From Gammaproteobacteria bacterium (lineage in GTDB: Bacteria; Pseudomonadota; Gammaproteobacteria; Steroidobacterales; Steroidobacteraceae): 64,000 nucleotides of DNA. The notes beneath the pieces were generated by a model that was not told where the DNA came from, made no database searches, and saw only the letters and a program-made list of their open reading frames with translations. The position numbers and the translations under genes are program-made. Below are positions 42,736-51,877 of the stretch, in pieces (within the stretch, counting starts at the first letter, position 1; each line of letters starts with the position of its first letter). Location of the stretch: NCBI GenBank assembly GCA_003164785.1, contig PLUE01000047.1, positions 62,001-126,000 on the forward strand. The letters run 5' to 3'.

Positions 42736-43617
42736 ATGCACGAACGCAACCCCCGCATCGCCGACGCCACCATGGCCGTGTACCTCGACCTGGAGAACAT
42801 CGCCCTCGGGGCCCGGGATGCCAACTATCCCAGCTTCGACATTCAACGGGTCTTGGAAAGGCTGCTGCTCAAGGGCCACATTGTCGTCAAGAAGGCGTAC
42901 TGCGACTTCGACCGCTACAAGGAGTTCAAGCGCGGCCTGCACGAGGCGGCCTTCGAGCTGATCGAGATCCCGCACGTGCGCCAATCGGGCAAGAATTCCG
43001 CCGACATCCGCATGGTCGTCGATGCCCTGGACCTTTCCTACACCAAGGGCCATGTCGACACCTTCGTCATCATCAGCGGCGACTCGGATTTCTCGCCGCT
43101 CGTCAGCAAGCTGCGCGAGAATGCCAAGACCGTCATCGGCATCGGCGTCAAGAACTCGACGTCCGACCTGTTTCTCAACAACTGCGACGAGTTCATCTAT
43201 TACGACGACTTGGTGCGCAAGGAGCCCTCCAAGGCGCGGCGTCGCAAAGCGGCGGCAGCACCGGCGGCGACTCCCGCGGCGCCCGCCGCGGTGGCCCGCC
43301 CCGCCGACAGCGTGAGCGCTGAGTCCGCCCCCCCGGCGCAGACGAGGGTCTTGGATGTGACGGACGCACTCGATCTGGTGGTCGAAACCCTGGACGCCGT
43401 CATCGAGGAGCGCGGCGAGAACGAACCCATCTGGGGATCGATGATCAAACAAGCGATCAAGCGCCGCCATCCGGGATTCAACGAGCGTGCCTACGGATTC
43501 CGCTCCTTCAACGATCTGTTGGCGGACGCCCAAAAGCGTGGCTTGGTGACCCTGCAGGCCGACGAGAAGTCGGGCGGTTACATGGTTCGAGTGGTCGACA
43601 AGGCCCCGTCCCGCTAG
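42736..43617 (+). CDS. NYN-domain ribonuclease-like protein with OST-HTH/LOTUS domain
   Basis: The N-terminal 160 residues of this 293-residue protein form a NYN (PIN-like) nuclease domain. The acidic metal-binding residues are seen in MAVYLDLENIA, NSADIRMVVDAL and ISGDSDFSPLVSKL. A basic, Ala/Pro-rich linker (KARRRKAAAAPAAT) follows. The last 75 residues are an OST-HTH/LOTUS RNA-binding domain (SMIKQAIKRRHPGFNERAYGFRSFNDLLADAQKRG). This architecture suggests RNA binding and cleavage, perhaps in RNA quality control. It stands apart from its neighbours with about 100 bases on each side. Confidence 0.88.
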   Translation: MHERNPRIADATMAVYLDLENIALGARDANYPSFDIQRVLERLLLKGHIVVKKAYCDFDRYKEFKRGLHEAAFELIEIPHVRQSGKNSADIRMVVDALDLSYTKGHVDTFVIISGDSDFSPLVSKLRENAKTVIGIGVKNSTSDLFLNNCDEFIYYDDLVRKEPSKARRRKAAAAPAATPAAPAAVARPADSVSAESAPPAQTRVLDVTDALDLVVETLDAVIEERGENEPIWGSMIKQAIKRRHPGFNERAYGFRSFNDLLADAQKRGLVTLQADEKSGGYMVRVVDKAPSR

Positions 43618-43724
43618 ACCCGTCCCGCCAGGCCCGTCCAACCGGGCTCGCCAGCGCGCCACGCCTTGAACTCGAGCTGAACGCCCTCATTCTTTCACTT
43701 CGCCGGAACCTGGGGGTTGTTTCT

Positions 43725-44135
43725 ATGAATGGTGAGCGCAGAAATTCTTGGATGTGGGCGGAAGCCTGCGCGCTTCTCGATGCGGCGGAGCGTCGTCAGC
43801 GGCACTTTTTCGACCTGTTGGCGCCCCCTGCGGCTGCCCCCGCGTGGGAACCTCCCGCGAACATCTTCTCCTCGGGCACCGAACTGCAGGTCGAAGTGGC
43901 GCTGCCGGGCGCGCGCGAGGGCGATATCGTCGTCCAACTCACCGCCGCCGGTCTGCAGATCGAAACCACGGTTCCGCCGCCGACGTTTCTCGCCGGCATG
44001 CACGTGGTGCGCCTCGAGATTCCGTACGGCCGCATGCGGCGGCGAATCGATCTGCCGCCCGGACGTTACGTATTGCGGGAACATCGATTGGAAAACGGCT
44101 ATTTGTATTTGCGGCTCACGGGGTCAACGCTATGA
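43725..44135 (+). CDS. Hsp20/alpha-crystallin family small heat-shock protein
   Basis: This 136-residue protein has an alpha-crystallin domain from about residue 40: SGTELQVEVALPGAREGDIVVQL, then RRIDLPPGRYVLREHRLENGYLYLRL, where the last part corresponds to the conserved nGxLxLxL strand. Small heat-shock proteins hold unfolding proteins for refolding or degradation. Its TGA overlaps the ATG of lon (ATGA), so a holdase and a protease are made together, consistent with a stress-response unit. The C-terminal I-x-I tail is not visible, so oligomerisation may differ. Confidence 0.82.
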   Translation: MNGERRNSWMWAEACALLDAAERRQRHFFDLLAPPAAAPAWEPPANIFSSGTELQVEVALPGAREGDIVVQLTAAGLQIETTVPPPTFLAGMHVVRLEIPYGRMRRRIDLPPGRYVLREHRLENGYLYLRLTGSTL

Positions 44136-46498
44136 ACACCAACGACAAACCATCAACGAGCGCCGCCTTGCCGGAAGACGTGTTGATCGTGCTGCCCGTG
44201 CGTGACTTCGTTCTGTTTCCCGGCGTCGTGATGCCCATCACCATCACAGGCAAGCATGCACTGGCGGCGGCCCAGGAGGCGGTGCGCACCCAACGGCGCG
44301 TCGGCGTCGTTCTCCAAAAGGATGCCGACGTCGAGGAACCCGATACCGACGGTCTGCATCGGGTCGGCACCGTGGCTTCCATCGTGAGGTTCGTCACGGC
44401 CCACGACGGTAGTCACCATTTGATCTGCCAGGGCGAACAACGCTTTACCGTTCTCGATTATGTGAGCAGCGATCCGTTCTACGTCGCCCGCATCGAACCT
44501 CACAAGGAGGTCACGGTGCTGGACAACGAGATCGAAGCTCGCGGCCTGAACCTGCGCGAGAAATCCATGGAAGCACTGCAGCTGCTGCCGCAGGCGCCGG
44601 CGGAATTGACGAATGCCATCCGCTCCATCGAGTCGATTCCCGCGCTCGCCGATGTCGTGGCGAGCTTCATGGATCTGAAGACGCCCGACAAACAGGACAT
44701 TCTGGCCACCTTCGACCTGAAGACCAGGCTCGACCGCGTGTTGACGTTGCTCAACCGGCGCATCGAGGTGCTCAAGGTGTCGCGGCAGATCGACGAGCGC
44801 ACACGCGAGGCCTTCGACGGTCGCCAGAAGGAAGCCGTGTTGCGTGAGCGGCTGCGCCAGATTCAAAAGGAACTCGGCGAGACGGAGGGTTCGGCCTCCG
44901 AAGTCGAGGAGCTGCGCACGGCCATCAAGGATGCCGGCATGCCGGCGGAAGCCGAGGAGCAGGCGCTGCGCGAGCTCGCCCGGCTCGAGCGGATGTCGGA
45001 CGGCGCCGCCGAATATTCGATGACCCGCACCTATCTCGACTGGTTGGTCGCCATGCCCTGGTCGAAGGCGGACGCCGAGGATGTCGACATCGACCGCGCG
45101 CGTACGATCCTCGACGAGGACCACTACGGCCTGGAGAAGGTCAAGCGGCGCATCCTCGAATTCCTGGCGGTGCGCAAGCTGAACCCCCAGGGGCGCAGCC
45201 CCATTCTGTGCTTCGTCGGCCCACCCGGCGTCGGCAAGACGTCGCTCGGCCAGAGCATCGCCAAGGCGATCGGACTCCAGTTCCGGCGCGTGAGCTTGGG
45301 CGGCGTGCACGATGAGGCGGAAATTCGCGGCCATCGCCGGACGTACATCGGCGCCCTGCCGGGCAACATCGTTCAAGCCATGCGCAAGGCCGGCAAGCGC
45401 AATCCGGTGCTCATGCTCGACGAGGTCGACAAACTGTCGGCCAGCCACCAGGGCGATCCGTTCTCGGCGTTGCTCGAGGTGCTCGATCCGGAGCAGAACA
45501 ACACCTTCCGGGACAACTATCTCGGCGTGCCCTTCGATCTGTCCCAGGTCCTGTTCATCGGCACCGCCAACGTGCTGGATTCCATCCCGGCGCCGCTGCG
45601 CGACCGCATGGAAGTGATCGAGCTGACCGGCTATACCGAGGAGGAGAAGCTGCAGATCGCGCAGCGTTATCTGTTGAAGCGGCAGTTGGCGGCGAATGGG
45701 CTCACCGCGGAGCAGGTGCGGGTCTCCGAGGAGGCCTTGCGCAAACTCATCGTCGATTACACACGCGAAGCCGGGGTGCGCAGCCTGGAGCGCCAGATCG
45801 GCGCGCTGCTGCGCAACGCCGCCGTGACGATCGCGTCCGGTCGCGCGTCGAGCATCGACATCGACGAGGCCGAGGTGACCAAGATCCTGGGCGGAGCGCG
45901 TTTCGAGAACGACGTAGCCTTGCGCACGAGCGTGCCGGGTGTCGCGACGGGTCTGGCCTGGACGCCCGCCGGCGGCGACATCCTGTTCATCGAATCGAGT
46001 CGCGTGAAGGGCTCGGGCAAGTTGATCCTCACGGGTCAGTTGGGCGACGTCATGAAGGAGAGCGCGCAGGCGGCCGTCACGCTGATCAAATCCCAGGCAG
46101 AGCGCCTGGGCATCGATCCTGCGATGCTCGACAACACCGATCTGCACATTCACGTTCCGGCGGGCGCGATCCCCAAGGACGGCCCCAGCGCCGGCGTCGC
46201 GATGGCAACCTCGTTGGCGTCGCTGCTGACGCAACGGACGGTGCGGTCCGACGTCGCCATGACGGGAGAGATCAGCCTGCGCGGCGTCGTGCTGCCCGTC
46301 GGCGGCATCAAGGAGAAATGTGTCGCCGCGTCACGAGCCGGCATCAAGACCGTGATTCTTCCCGCGCGCAATCGCCGCGATCTGGAGGAGATTCCCGAGA
46401 GCGTGCGCAAGCGGCTCGAATTCGTCTGGGCTGAGAAGATCGAGGATGTTCTGGCGCGGGCGCTGGAAGACTCGCCCGCCCAACGGGTGGCGGCCTGA
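44132..46498 (+). CDS. lon: ATP-dependent protease La
   Basis: This 788-residue AAA+ serine protease degrades misfolded and regulatory proteins. The N-terminal substrate domain begins DVLIVLPVRDFVLFPGVVMPI. Walker A is GPPGVGKT at residues 363-370, with Walker B VLMLDEVDKL downstream. The catalytic Ser is residue 686 in PKDGPSAGVAM, and the Lys partner is in GGIKEK (residues 727-729, probably the second Lys by comparison with E. coli K722). I chose ATG 44132 because it overlaps the hsp20 stop and begins the conserved domain; the longer open frame from 43748 is a shadow of hsp20. Confidence 0.96.
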   Translation: MNTNDKPSTSAALPEDVLIVLPVRDFVLFPGVVMPITITGKHALAAAQEAVRTQRRVGVVLQKDADVEEPDTDGLHRVGTVASIVRFVTAHDGSHHLICQGEQRFTVLDYVSSDPFYVARIEPHKEVTVLDNEIEARGLNLREKSMEALQLLPQAPAELTNAIRSIESIPALADVVASFMDLKTPDKQDILATFDLKTRLDRVLTLLNRRIEVLKVSRQIDERTREAFDGRQKEAVLRERLRQIQKELGETEGSASEVEELRTAIKDAGMPAEAEEQALRELARLERMSDGAAEYSMTRTYLDWLVAMPWSKADAEDVDIDRARTILDEDHYGLEKVKRRILEFLAVRKLNPQGRSPILCFVGPPGVGKTSLGQSIAKAIGLQFRRVSLGGVHDEAEIRGHRRTYIGALPGNIVQAMRKAGKRNPVLMLDEVDKLSASHQGDPFSALLEVLDPEQNNTFRDNYLGVPFDLSQVLFIGTANVLDSIPAPLRDRMEVIELTGYTEEEKLQIAQRYLLKRQLAANGLTAEQVRVSEEALRKLIVDYTREAGVRSLERQIGALLRNAAVTIASGRASSIDIDEAEVTKILGGARFENDVALRTSVPGVATGLAWTPAGGDILFIESSRVKGSGKLILTGQLGDVMKESAQAAVTLIKSQAERLGIDPAMLDNTDLHIHVPAGAIPKDGPSAGVAMATSLASLLTQRTVRSDVAMTGEISLRGVVLPVGGIKEKCVAASRAGIKTVILPARNRRDLEEIPESVRKRLEFVWAEKIEDVLARALEDSPAQRVAA

Positions 46499-46507
46499 CG
46501 CCCGGGG

Positions 46508-46526
46508 CGGCGGCCTAACGCCGCCG
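46508..46526. terminator. hairpin after lon, convergent with pqqE
   Basis: CGGCGGC (46508-46514) and GCCGCCG (46520-46526) form a 7-bp stem around CTAAC. A second GC-rich inverted repeat (CCCGCCG...CGGCGGG) follows immediately. The pair lies between the lon stop (46498) and the pqqE stop (46562) and may terminate both. Confidence 0.5.
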
Positions 46527-46561
46527 ATCCCGCCGCGGCCATCGGCCGGCGGGCCGCGGGC

Positions 46562-47725
46562 TCACGAAAAGAGCTTGGACGAGTTCTGCGGCGAACGAAA
46601 CACCAGCGGCTTCTCCACGAGGGAGGGCGCGGCTGGCGGGCGCGGAGCGTCCGCCAGCGCCACCGCCTCGGTCACCAGATGATGATGAGGCGACAGGTCG
46701 CAGACGGGGTCCGCATTGGCGGCGTCGCCGGTCATCAGGTAGGCCTGGCAGCGGCAGCCGCCGAAATCACGGGTCTTCTCCGGGCAGCTGCGGCAGGGCT
46801 CCTTCATCCATGAATCACCCCGGAAGTGATTGAAGCCGCTCGACTCGAACCAGACGTGTTCCACGCTCGAGTGGCGCACATTGGGGAAATCGAGGCCGGG
46901 CAGCATCCGCGCCGCATGGCAGGGCAGCGCCGTGCCGCCCGGCGTGATGGTCAGGAAAATCGATCCGAGGCCGTTCATGCAGGGCTTCGGCCGACGCTCG
47001 AAATAATCCGGCACGACGAAAAAGATCTTCATCGGCCGCCCGCTGCGTTCGCGCCATTTCTGCGTCGTCGCCTCCGCCCGCTCCACCTGGGCGCGGCTCG
47101 GCATCAACTGGTCGCGGTTGTGCCACGCCCACCCGTAATACTGGGTGTTCGCGAGTTCCACATATTCCGCGCCGAGTTTGTCCGCCATCTCGAGAATCTC
47201 TTCGACGTGATCGATGTTCAAGCGATGCAACACGACGTTGAGCACCATCGGATAATCGTATTTCTTGATGAGCGCCGCCACCTTGGACTTCAGGTCGAAG
47301 GTGCGCGTGCTGCTCAGGAAATCGTTCATTTTCTGCGAGCTGTCCTGAAAGGACAGTTGGATGTGATCCAGTCCGGCCTCCTTCAGCGCCGAAATTCTCG
47401 GCTCCGTCAGGCCCACACCGGAGGTGATCAAGTTGATGTAGAAGCCGAGGCGATGCGCTTCCGCGACGATGACCTCCAGGTCATCGCGCGCCAGCGGTTC
47501 TCCGCCGGACAAACCCAATTGCACGGCGCCCAACGCCCGCGCCTCGCGCAACACTCGCAGCCAATCCTCGGTGTCGAGTTCGGGTCCGGTCTTCGCGAAG
47601 TCCGTGGGGTTGTAGCAGAACGCGCAGTGCAGCGGACACCGGTAGGTCAATTCGCACAACAGCCAAAGCGGCGGCCCGGGTCTGACCGCTGAGGTGGCGC
47701 CGGGCGCGGTCGGCACCGCGCTCAT
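46562..47725 (-). CDS. pqqE: PqqA peptide cyclase (radical SAM)
   Basis: This radical-SAM enzyme forms the Glu-Tyr carbon-carbon bond in PqqA, the first step of PQQ synthesis. The cluster Cys are 30, 34 and 37 in RCPLHCAFCYNP. The SPASM-region auxiliary-cluster Cys appear in KPCMNGLGS, LPCHAAR, PCRSCPEKTRDFGGCRCQA and PVCDLSP. The product has 387 residues. The start ATG at 47725 overlaps the pqqD stop by 4 bases; a 6-residue in-frame extension is ignored. It is the last gene of pqqABCDE. Confidence 0.96.
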   Translation of the reverse strand: MSAVPTAPGATSAVRPGPPLWLLCELTYRCPLHCAFCYNPTDFAKTGPELDTEDWLRVLREARALGAVQLGLSGGEPLARDDLEVIVAEAHRLGFYINLITSGVGLTEPRISALKEAGLDHIQLSFQDSSQKMNDFLSSTRTFDLKSKVAALIKKYDYPMVLNVVLHRLNIDHVEEILEMADKLGAEYVELANTQYYGWAWHNRDQLMPSRAQVERAEATTQKWRERSGRPMKIFFVVPDYFERRPKPCMNGLGSIFLTITPGGTALPCHAARMLPGLDFPNVRHSSVEHVWFESSGFNHFRGDSWMKEPCRSCPEKTRDFGGCRCQAYLMTGDAANADPVCDLSPHHHLVTEAVALADAPRPPAAPSLVEKPLVFRSPQNSSKLFS

Positions 47726-48012
47726 GGCTCGACCTCCACCCATTTCTTGTCCACGGCCATGGCGACGAATGCCAGGACGTCATTCGCCAATCCCGTGGTG
47801 ACGAAGGTCGCCTCGAGGTCCGCGGTGATGTCGCCGATCGTCGCCTGACCGTCGCAGCGCTTCAGGATTTCGCCGGCGCTGCCGTTCAGCTTGATCATGC
47901 CCTCCGGGTACAACAAGACATGCGCGCTTTGCGCAGGCTCCCATTGCAGACGAAAGCGTCGTTCGATCCGTGGCCGTGACGCCGCGGTCACCGACACGGC
48001 ATTCTCGCTCAT
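47722..48012 (-). CDS. pqqD: PqqD peptide chaperone
   Basis: This 96-residue PqqD is the RiPP recognition element that presents PqqA to PqqE. Typical features are [34 protein letters not shown] (split over about residues 17-50) and [14 protein letters not shown]. It overlaps pqqC at its start (ATGA at 48012-48009) and pqqE at its end, so the three are translationally coupled. Fold and order match canonical clusters. Confidence 0.95.
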   Translation of the reverse strand: MSENAVSVTAASRPRIERRFRLQWEPAQSAHVLLYPEGMIKLNGSAGEILKRCDGQATIGDITADLEATFVTTGLANDVLAFVAMAVDKKWVEVEP

Positions 48013-48701
48013 GCGGCCACCCCGTAGCGCAGCGCCATGGCATCACTCATCTGCCACAGAACATCGAGTTTGAACTTCAGGATCTCGAGGGCGCGTTCCT
48101 GCATTGCACGCGTCGTGAAATGATCCAGCGTGAACCCCAGTCCAAATTCCACGTCGCGCCGCGCCAGGCTCACGCGACTCTGGAAATAGTGCAGCCCCGA
48201 TGGATTGATCCACGGATAGTGCTCGGGCCAGTTGGCCAGCCGCTGCTTGTGAATTTCCGGCGCAAACAGTTCGGTCAGCGACGAGCACACCGCCTCCTGC
48301 CACGGCGCGCGGCGCGCGAAGTTCACGTAAGCATCGACCGCGAACCGCACTCCCGGCAGCACCAAGGTCAGGCTCTCCACGGATTCGCGGGTCAGGCCGA
48401 CCGCCTCCGCCAAACGCAGCCACGACTCGATCCCGCCCGCGTCATCGCCGTAGCCATCGTGGTCCAGGATGCGCTGCACCCAATTGCGCCGCACCGCACG
48501 GTCCGGGCAATTCGAGAGGATTGCCGCATCCTTGATGGGAATGCTGATCTGATAATAGAACCGGTTCGCCACCCAACCCTGGATCTGTTCCCGGCTCGCC
48601 CCACCGGCGTTGAGCAGCTTGTTGTAAGGATGATGAATATGGTAAGCGCTGCCCTGCTGGCGCAGCTGCGCCTCGAATTCCTCGCGGCTCCAGGCACTCA
48701 A
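48009..48701 (-). CDS. pqqC: pyrroloquinoline-quinone synthase
   Basis: PqqC carries out the final ring closure and eight-electron oxidation to PQQ without a metal. The 230-residue protein shows [33 protein letters not shown] and [20 protein letters not shown], with the active-site His and Tyr/Arg residues conserved. It overlaps pqqB by 4 bases upstream and pqqD by 4 bases downstream. Length is slightly short of the usual 240-250 but no core element is missing. Confidence 0.96.
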   Translation of the reverse strand: MSAWSREEFEAQLRQQGSAYHIHHPYNKLLNAGGASREQIQGWVANRFYYQISIPIKDAAILSNCPDRAVRRNWVQRILDHDGYGDDAGGIESWLRLAEAVGLTRESVESLTLVLPGVRFAVDAYVNFARRAPWQEAVCSSLTELFAPEIHKQRLANWPEHYPWINPSGLHYFQSRVSLARRDVEFGLGFTLDHFTTRAMQERALEILKFKLDVLWQMSDAMALRYGVAA

Positions 48702-49615
48702 AGGATGATCTCCATGCCGTCCCGCGCCACCTCGACCCCTCGCCGTCGCAATTCCTCGGACTGCGCCGACGATTCATCGAGAATGGGATTGGTGTTGTTG
48801 ATGTGAATCAGGATCTTTCGCGTGTCCGGGGGCAATCGGGCCAGCCATTCCAACATTCCGTCGGGGCCGCTCTGCGGCAGATGACCGATGTCGCGCGCAT
48901 GTTTGCGCGACACGCCCAGGCGAATCATTTCATCGTCGGTCCAAAACGTGCCGTCCACCATGACGCATGCCGCGCCCAGCATGGCCTCCCACAAACGCGG
49001 ATCGATGGCGGCGAGGCCCGGCGCATACACGACGCTCCGACCGGAGTCTTCGTCGGTCATGACCAATGCAAGATTGTCGCCGCTGATCGGCGCATCCCGG
49101 TTGGGCGAATACGGGGCGGGTTTGCTCGCCACCGGCAGCGCGCGCCAACTGACGCCGCCCACGGTATCGATCTCGAACGGAACATCCAGCTCGATCCGCC
49201 GCCGGTCGACGCCGCAAAAATGTTTGAGTACTCCGAATACCGGATTGCCCAGGGTCAGGTCCGAATGAGTGCTGTCGGTGCACCAGATGGGCCAGGGCCG
49301 ATTCGATTCCCTCAGCATGTACAGGCCCGTCGTATGGTCCACTTGGCCATCGACGAGGACGATCGCCGCGAGCGCCGTGTCGCGAATCGATCGATTGGGT
49401 TGTAGGTCGGGCGCCGCCTGCAGTTGGGCCAGGATGTCCGGCGAGGCGTTGACCAGCACGGTCGCCCCCCCGGGCCGCCCGGTGACGGCGATCGAGGACT
49501 GGGTCCGGGCCCGGGCGTTCAGGGTACCCGCCCGAAATCCCGCGCAATTGGGGCAGTTGCAATTCCATTGAGGAAAACCGCCCCCGGCGGCAGACCCCAG
49601 CACACGAATTTTCAC
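48698..49615 (-). CDS. pqqB: PqqB hydroxylase
   Basis: This 305-residue protein is a metallo-beta-lactamase-fold, iron-dependent protein that hydroxylates the Tyr-derived ring of the cyclised peptide intermediate. It opens [21 protein letters not shown], the family's diagnostic start with a zinc-binding Cys motif (CNCPNCAG). [16 protein letters not shown] holds the metal-binding Asp and His. It lies 61 bases downstream of pqqA, a spacer with two inverted repeats, and overlaps pqqC by 4 bases. Confidence 0.96.
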   Translation of the reverse strand: MKIRVLGSAAGGGFPQWNCNCPNCAGFRAGTLNARARTQSSIAVTGRPGGATVLVNASPDILAQLQAAPDLQPNRSIRDTALAAIVLVDGQVDHTTGLYMLRESNRPWPIWCTDSTHSDLTLGNPVFGVLKHFCGVDRRRIELDVPFEIDTVGGVSWRALPVASKPAPYSPNRDAPISGDNLALVMTDEDSGRSVVYAPGLAAIDPRLWEAMLGAACVMVDGTFWTDDEMIRLGVSRKHARDIGHLPQSGPDGMLEWLARLPPDTRKILIHINNTNPILDESSAQSEELRRRGVEVARDGMEIIL

Positions 49616-49639
49616 GTCGAGGTGAGCGCGCCCGCCACC

Positions 49640-49668
49640 GCCCTTAAGGGCAGCGCGGGCAACGCCCG
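49640..49668 (-). promoter_or_regulatory. inverted repeats in the pqqA-pqqB spacer
   Basis: GCCCTTAAGGGC (49640-49651) is a perfect 12-bp palindrome, and CGGGC-AAC-GCCCG (49656-49668) forms a tight hairpin directly after the pqqA stop. Such structures could attenuate or process the transcript so that pqqA message exceeds that of the enzymes, as reported for other pqq operons. Function here is inferred. Confidence 0.5.
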
Positions 49669-49676
49669 GTCGGCTG

Positions 49677-49751
49677 CTAGCGGTTCGACACGTACATGGT
49701 GATTTCCATGCCGAAGCGCAGATCGATGGCCGTCGGTGTTTCCCATTTCAT
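49677..49751 (-). CDS. pqqA: PQQ precursor peptide PqqA
   Basis: This 24-residue ribosomal precursor supplies the Glu and Tyr that become PQQ. The sequence MKWETPTAIDLRFGMEITMY is followed by VSNR. The conserved E-x3-Y pair is Glu16 and Tyr20. The start ATG at 49751 has AGGAG 7 bases upstream. It is the first gene of pqqABCDE. Family and position leave little doubt despite the size. Confidence 0.96.
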   Translation of the reverse strand: MKWETPTAIDLRFGMEITMYVSNR

Positions 49752-49818
49752 AAGCAATCTCCTGTGGTTGTGGTTCGACGTATCCTCCGCTGCACCGCCC
49801 TACCCCGAATCAGTAACA

Positions 49819-49847
49819 TCATGAAAGTGAGGTCATGATTTTCATGA
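49819..49847. promoter_or_regulatory. cluster of three TCATGA hexamers between pqqA and the sensor kinase
   Basis: The self-complementary hexamer TCATGA occurs at 49819-49824, 49833-49838 and 49842-49847, within 29 bases. This is in the 135-base region between divergent pqqA and the sensor kinase gene. The cluster could be the binding site for the NarL-type response regulator encoded next door, controlling pqq and its own operon. No experimental support. Confidence 0.45.
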
Positions 49848-49886
49848 GGGTGCCGCGAACGCTCGCCCTGTTACCATAGGGCGCAA

Positions 49887-51245
49887 ATGAGACTGCGGAC
49901 CCGCCTGAATCTCGTGGTAGCCGGCCTCAGCGCCGCTTTTGTGCTCGTGTTGCTCGGCGCCGAAGTGGAGAGCACCCGCGCCTCGATCCGCGAGGAAATA
50001 GAATCCGCCAACCGCGTTGCCGCCCAGCTGCTCGGCCAGCTGGCCGCCATTTATTCCAACGTGGGCGGCCCCGATTGGGTGCTGGAATTCCTGCGGCAGA
50101 CCGGACGCGTACGTTCCAACGAGGTCACCCTGACCGCCGCCGATGGACGGTTGCTCTACCGTTCGCCGCGCGCCACCTACAAGGCGGACCGCGAAGCCCC
50201 GGCCTGGTTTGCCGACATCATGGCTCCCCGGGTCACGAAGATCACGTTTGGCCTGCGCGGCGGCGTACGTCTGGTGATCGAGGCGCAGCCGTCGCGCGCC
50301 GTGCTCGATGCCTGGGATGACATAATCCGCCTGACGGCGTTCGGCGTCGGCCTGCTGATCGTGGTCAATGTGCTCGCTTTTTGGAGCGTGGCGCGGGTCC
50401 TCAAGCCCTTTCCCATCATCGCGAAGGGCCTCGAGCGCATCCAACGAGGAGACCTGACGTATCGCCTGCCCGCACTCACCGGCGAGGAGGCAGGCACCAT
50501 CGGCGTGGCCTTCAACCGCATGGCCCAGGCCGTCGAAGACAAGGTTCAGGCCGAACGTCACGCCCGCGACGTCGAGGCCCGTCTCGAGGAGCGGCGCGAA
50601 ATGGCCGCCTTGGCCGATCAGCGGGTCGAGGAGGAACGGCGTTTGATCGCCCACGAGCTGCACGATGAGTTCGGGCAATCCGTCACCGCCATTCGCAGCC
50701 TCGCGCTCGCCATTGCCACCCAGACAGCAACCCGCGACCCCGCGACCGGCGAGGTGGCGCACCTGATCTCCGATGAGGCCGCGCGGCTGTACGACGCCAT
50801 GCACGGCCTGATCCCTCGCCTCGCCCCCCTGTCGCTCGACACCATGGGTCTTACCGCCACGCTCGAAAACCTGGCCCGCGACTGGCAGCGACGCCACCCG
50901 GAGATCACACTGACCCTGCGTCACGATCTGCCGCCCGATCTCGGCCCCGGCGTCACGCTCGCCATCTACCGGGTGGTCCAGGAAGGCGTCATCAATGCCC
51001 TGCGCCATGCACGGGCGACGCGGGTCGACGTCGACGTCAGCAGCGATGAGCAGCGAATCAAGGTCGATGTCGCGGACGACGGCATCGGACTGCCACCCGA
51101 GTGGCTGAGACCCGGCCATTTCGGTTTGCGCGGGCTCACCGACCGGGTCACGCAGCTGGGCGGCGCGTTCCACATCGGGAACGGCGCGGCTGGCGGCACA
51201 CGGCTGACCGCCGACATCCCGCTAACCACGCCGGTGCCGGCATGA
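49887..51245 (+). CDS. membrane sensor histidine kinase (NarX/HisKA_3 type)
   Basis: This 452-residue kinase has an N-terminal membrane helix (about 8-26), a periplasmic region of about 125 residues, a second helix (about 150-172, LTAFGVGLLIVVNVLAFWSV) and a HAMP linker. The HisKA_3 motif HELHDEFGQSVTAIR carries the phospho-accepting His. The ATPase domain has EGVINALRHARAT (N box) and DDGIGLP (G box). Its stop overlaps the response-regulator ATG by 4 bases. The gene diverges from pqqA, so it may sense an alcohol, sugar or redox signal linked to PQQ enzymes; the signal itself is unknown. Confidence 0.92.
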   Translation: MRLRTRLNLVVAGLSAAFVLVLLGAEVESTRASIREEIESANRVAAQLLGQLAAIYSNVGGPDWVLEFLRQTGRVRSNEVTLTAADGRLLYRSPRATYKADREAPAWFADIMAPRVTKITFGLRGGVRLVIEAQPSRAVLDAWDDIIRLTAFGVGLLIVVNVLAFWSVARVLKPFPIIAKGLERIQRGDLTYRLPALTGEEAGTIGVAFNRMAQAVEDKVQAERHARDVEARLEERREMAALADQRVEEERRLIAHELHDEFGQSVTAIRSLALAIATQTATRDPATGEVAHLISDEAARLYDAMHGLIPRLAPLSLDTMGLTATLENLARDWQRRHPEITLTLRHDLPPDLGPGVTLAIYRVVQEGVINALRHARATRVDVDVSSDEQRIKVDVADDGIGLPPEWLRPGHFGLRGLTDRVTQLGGAFHIGNGAAGGTRLTADIPLTTPVPA

Positions 51246-51877
51246 CGCGCGTGTTGCTGGTCGACGATCATGCCGTGGTGCGAATGGGGTTTCGGCTGTT
51301 GCTACAATCGAATCCGGATCTCACGATCGTCGGCGAAGCAGAGTCCGGCGAGGCGGCCTGTCTGCTGTATCCCGAACTCACGCCCGATGTGGTCGTCATG
51401 GATCTCGCCATGCCTGGCATGGGGGGCCTCGAGGCGCTGCGGCGCATCATCGCGCGCCAGCCCAATGCAAGAATCCTGGCTCTGTCGGCGCATGATGATG
51501 TGATGCACGCCCGCCGCACCCTGCAGGAAGGTGCGCTCGGGTTTTTATCCAAACGCAGCGCCCCCGAAGCGTTGCTGGAGGCCGTCGCCACGATCGCCGC
51601 CGGGCGGCGCTACATCGATCCGGCGCTGGCACAGAAATTGGCGCTGGCGGAATTCGACGGCGGCACCAAGTCGCCGGTCGAGCAGCTCTCGGAACGGGAA
51701 TTCGACGTATTCCTGCGCCTTGCCGGCGGCGCAACCGTGCAGCGCATCGCGCAGGACCTCAAGCTATCCGCCTCGACGGTCGGCACCCATCTCTACAACA
51801 TCAAGCAAAAGCTGTCCGTGGTGAACCAATCGGAGCTCACGTTGATTGCCATTCGTCATGGCCTGATCGAGGCGTGA
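51242..51877 (+). CDS. NarL/FixJ-type response regulator
   Basis: This 211-residue regulator has a receiver domain with the acidic pocket VDDH, the phospho-accepting Asp54 (VVVMDLAMPGMGG), Ser/Thr in LALSAHDD and Lys in FLSKRSAPEAL. The C-terminal LuxR-type helix-turn-helix is EQLSEREFDVFLRLAGGATVQRIAQDLKLSASTVGTHL (split). It overlaps the sensor gene by 4 bases and is its cognate partner. Convergent with the Rieske oxygenase gene, with a 22-base overlap of 3' ends. Longer in-frame starts to 51101 lie inside the kinase and are not used. Confidence 0.93.
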   Translation: MTRVLLVDDHAVVRMGFRLLLQSNPDLTIVGEAESGEAACLLYPELTPDVVVMDLAMPGMGGLEALRRIIARQPNARILALSAHDDVMHARRTLQEGALGFLSKRSAPEALLEAVATIAAGRRYIDPALAQKLALAEFDGGTKSPVEQLSEREFDVFLRLAGGATVQRIAQDLKLSASTVGTHLYNIKQKLSVVNQSELTLIAIRHGLIEA

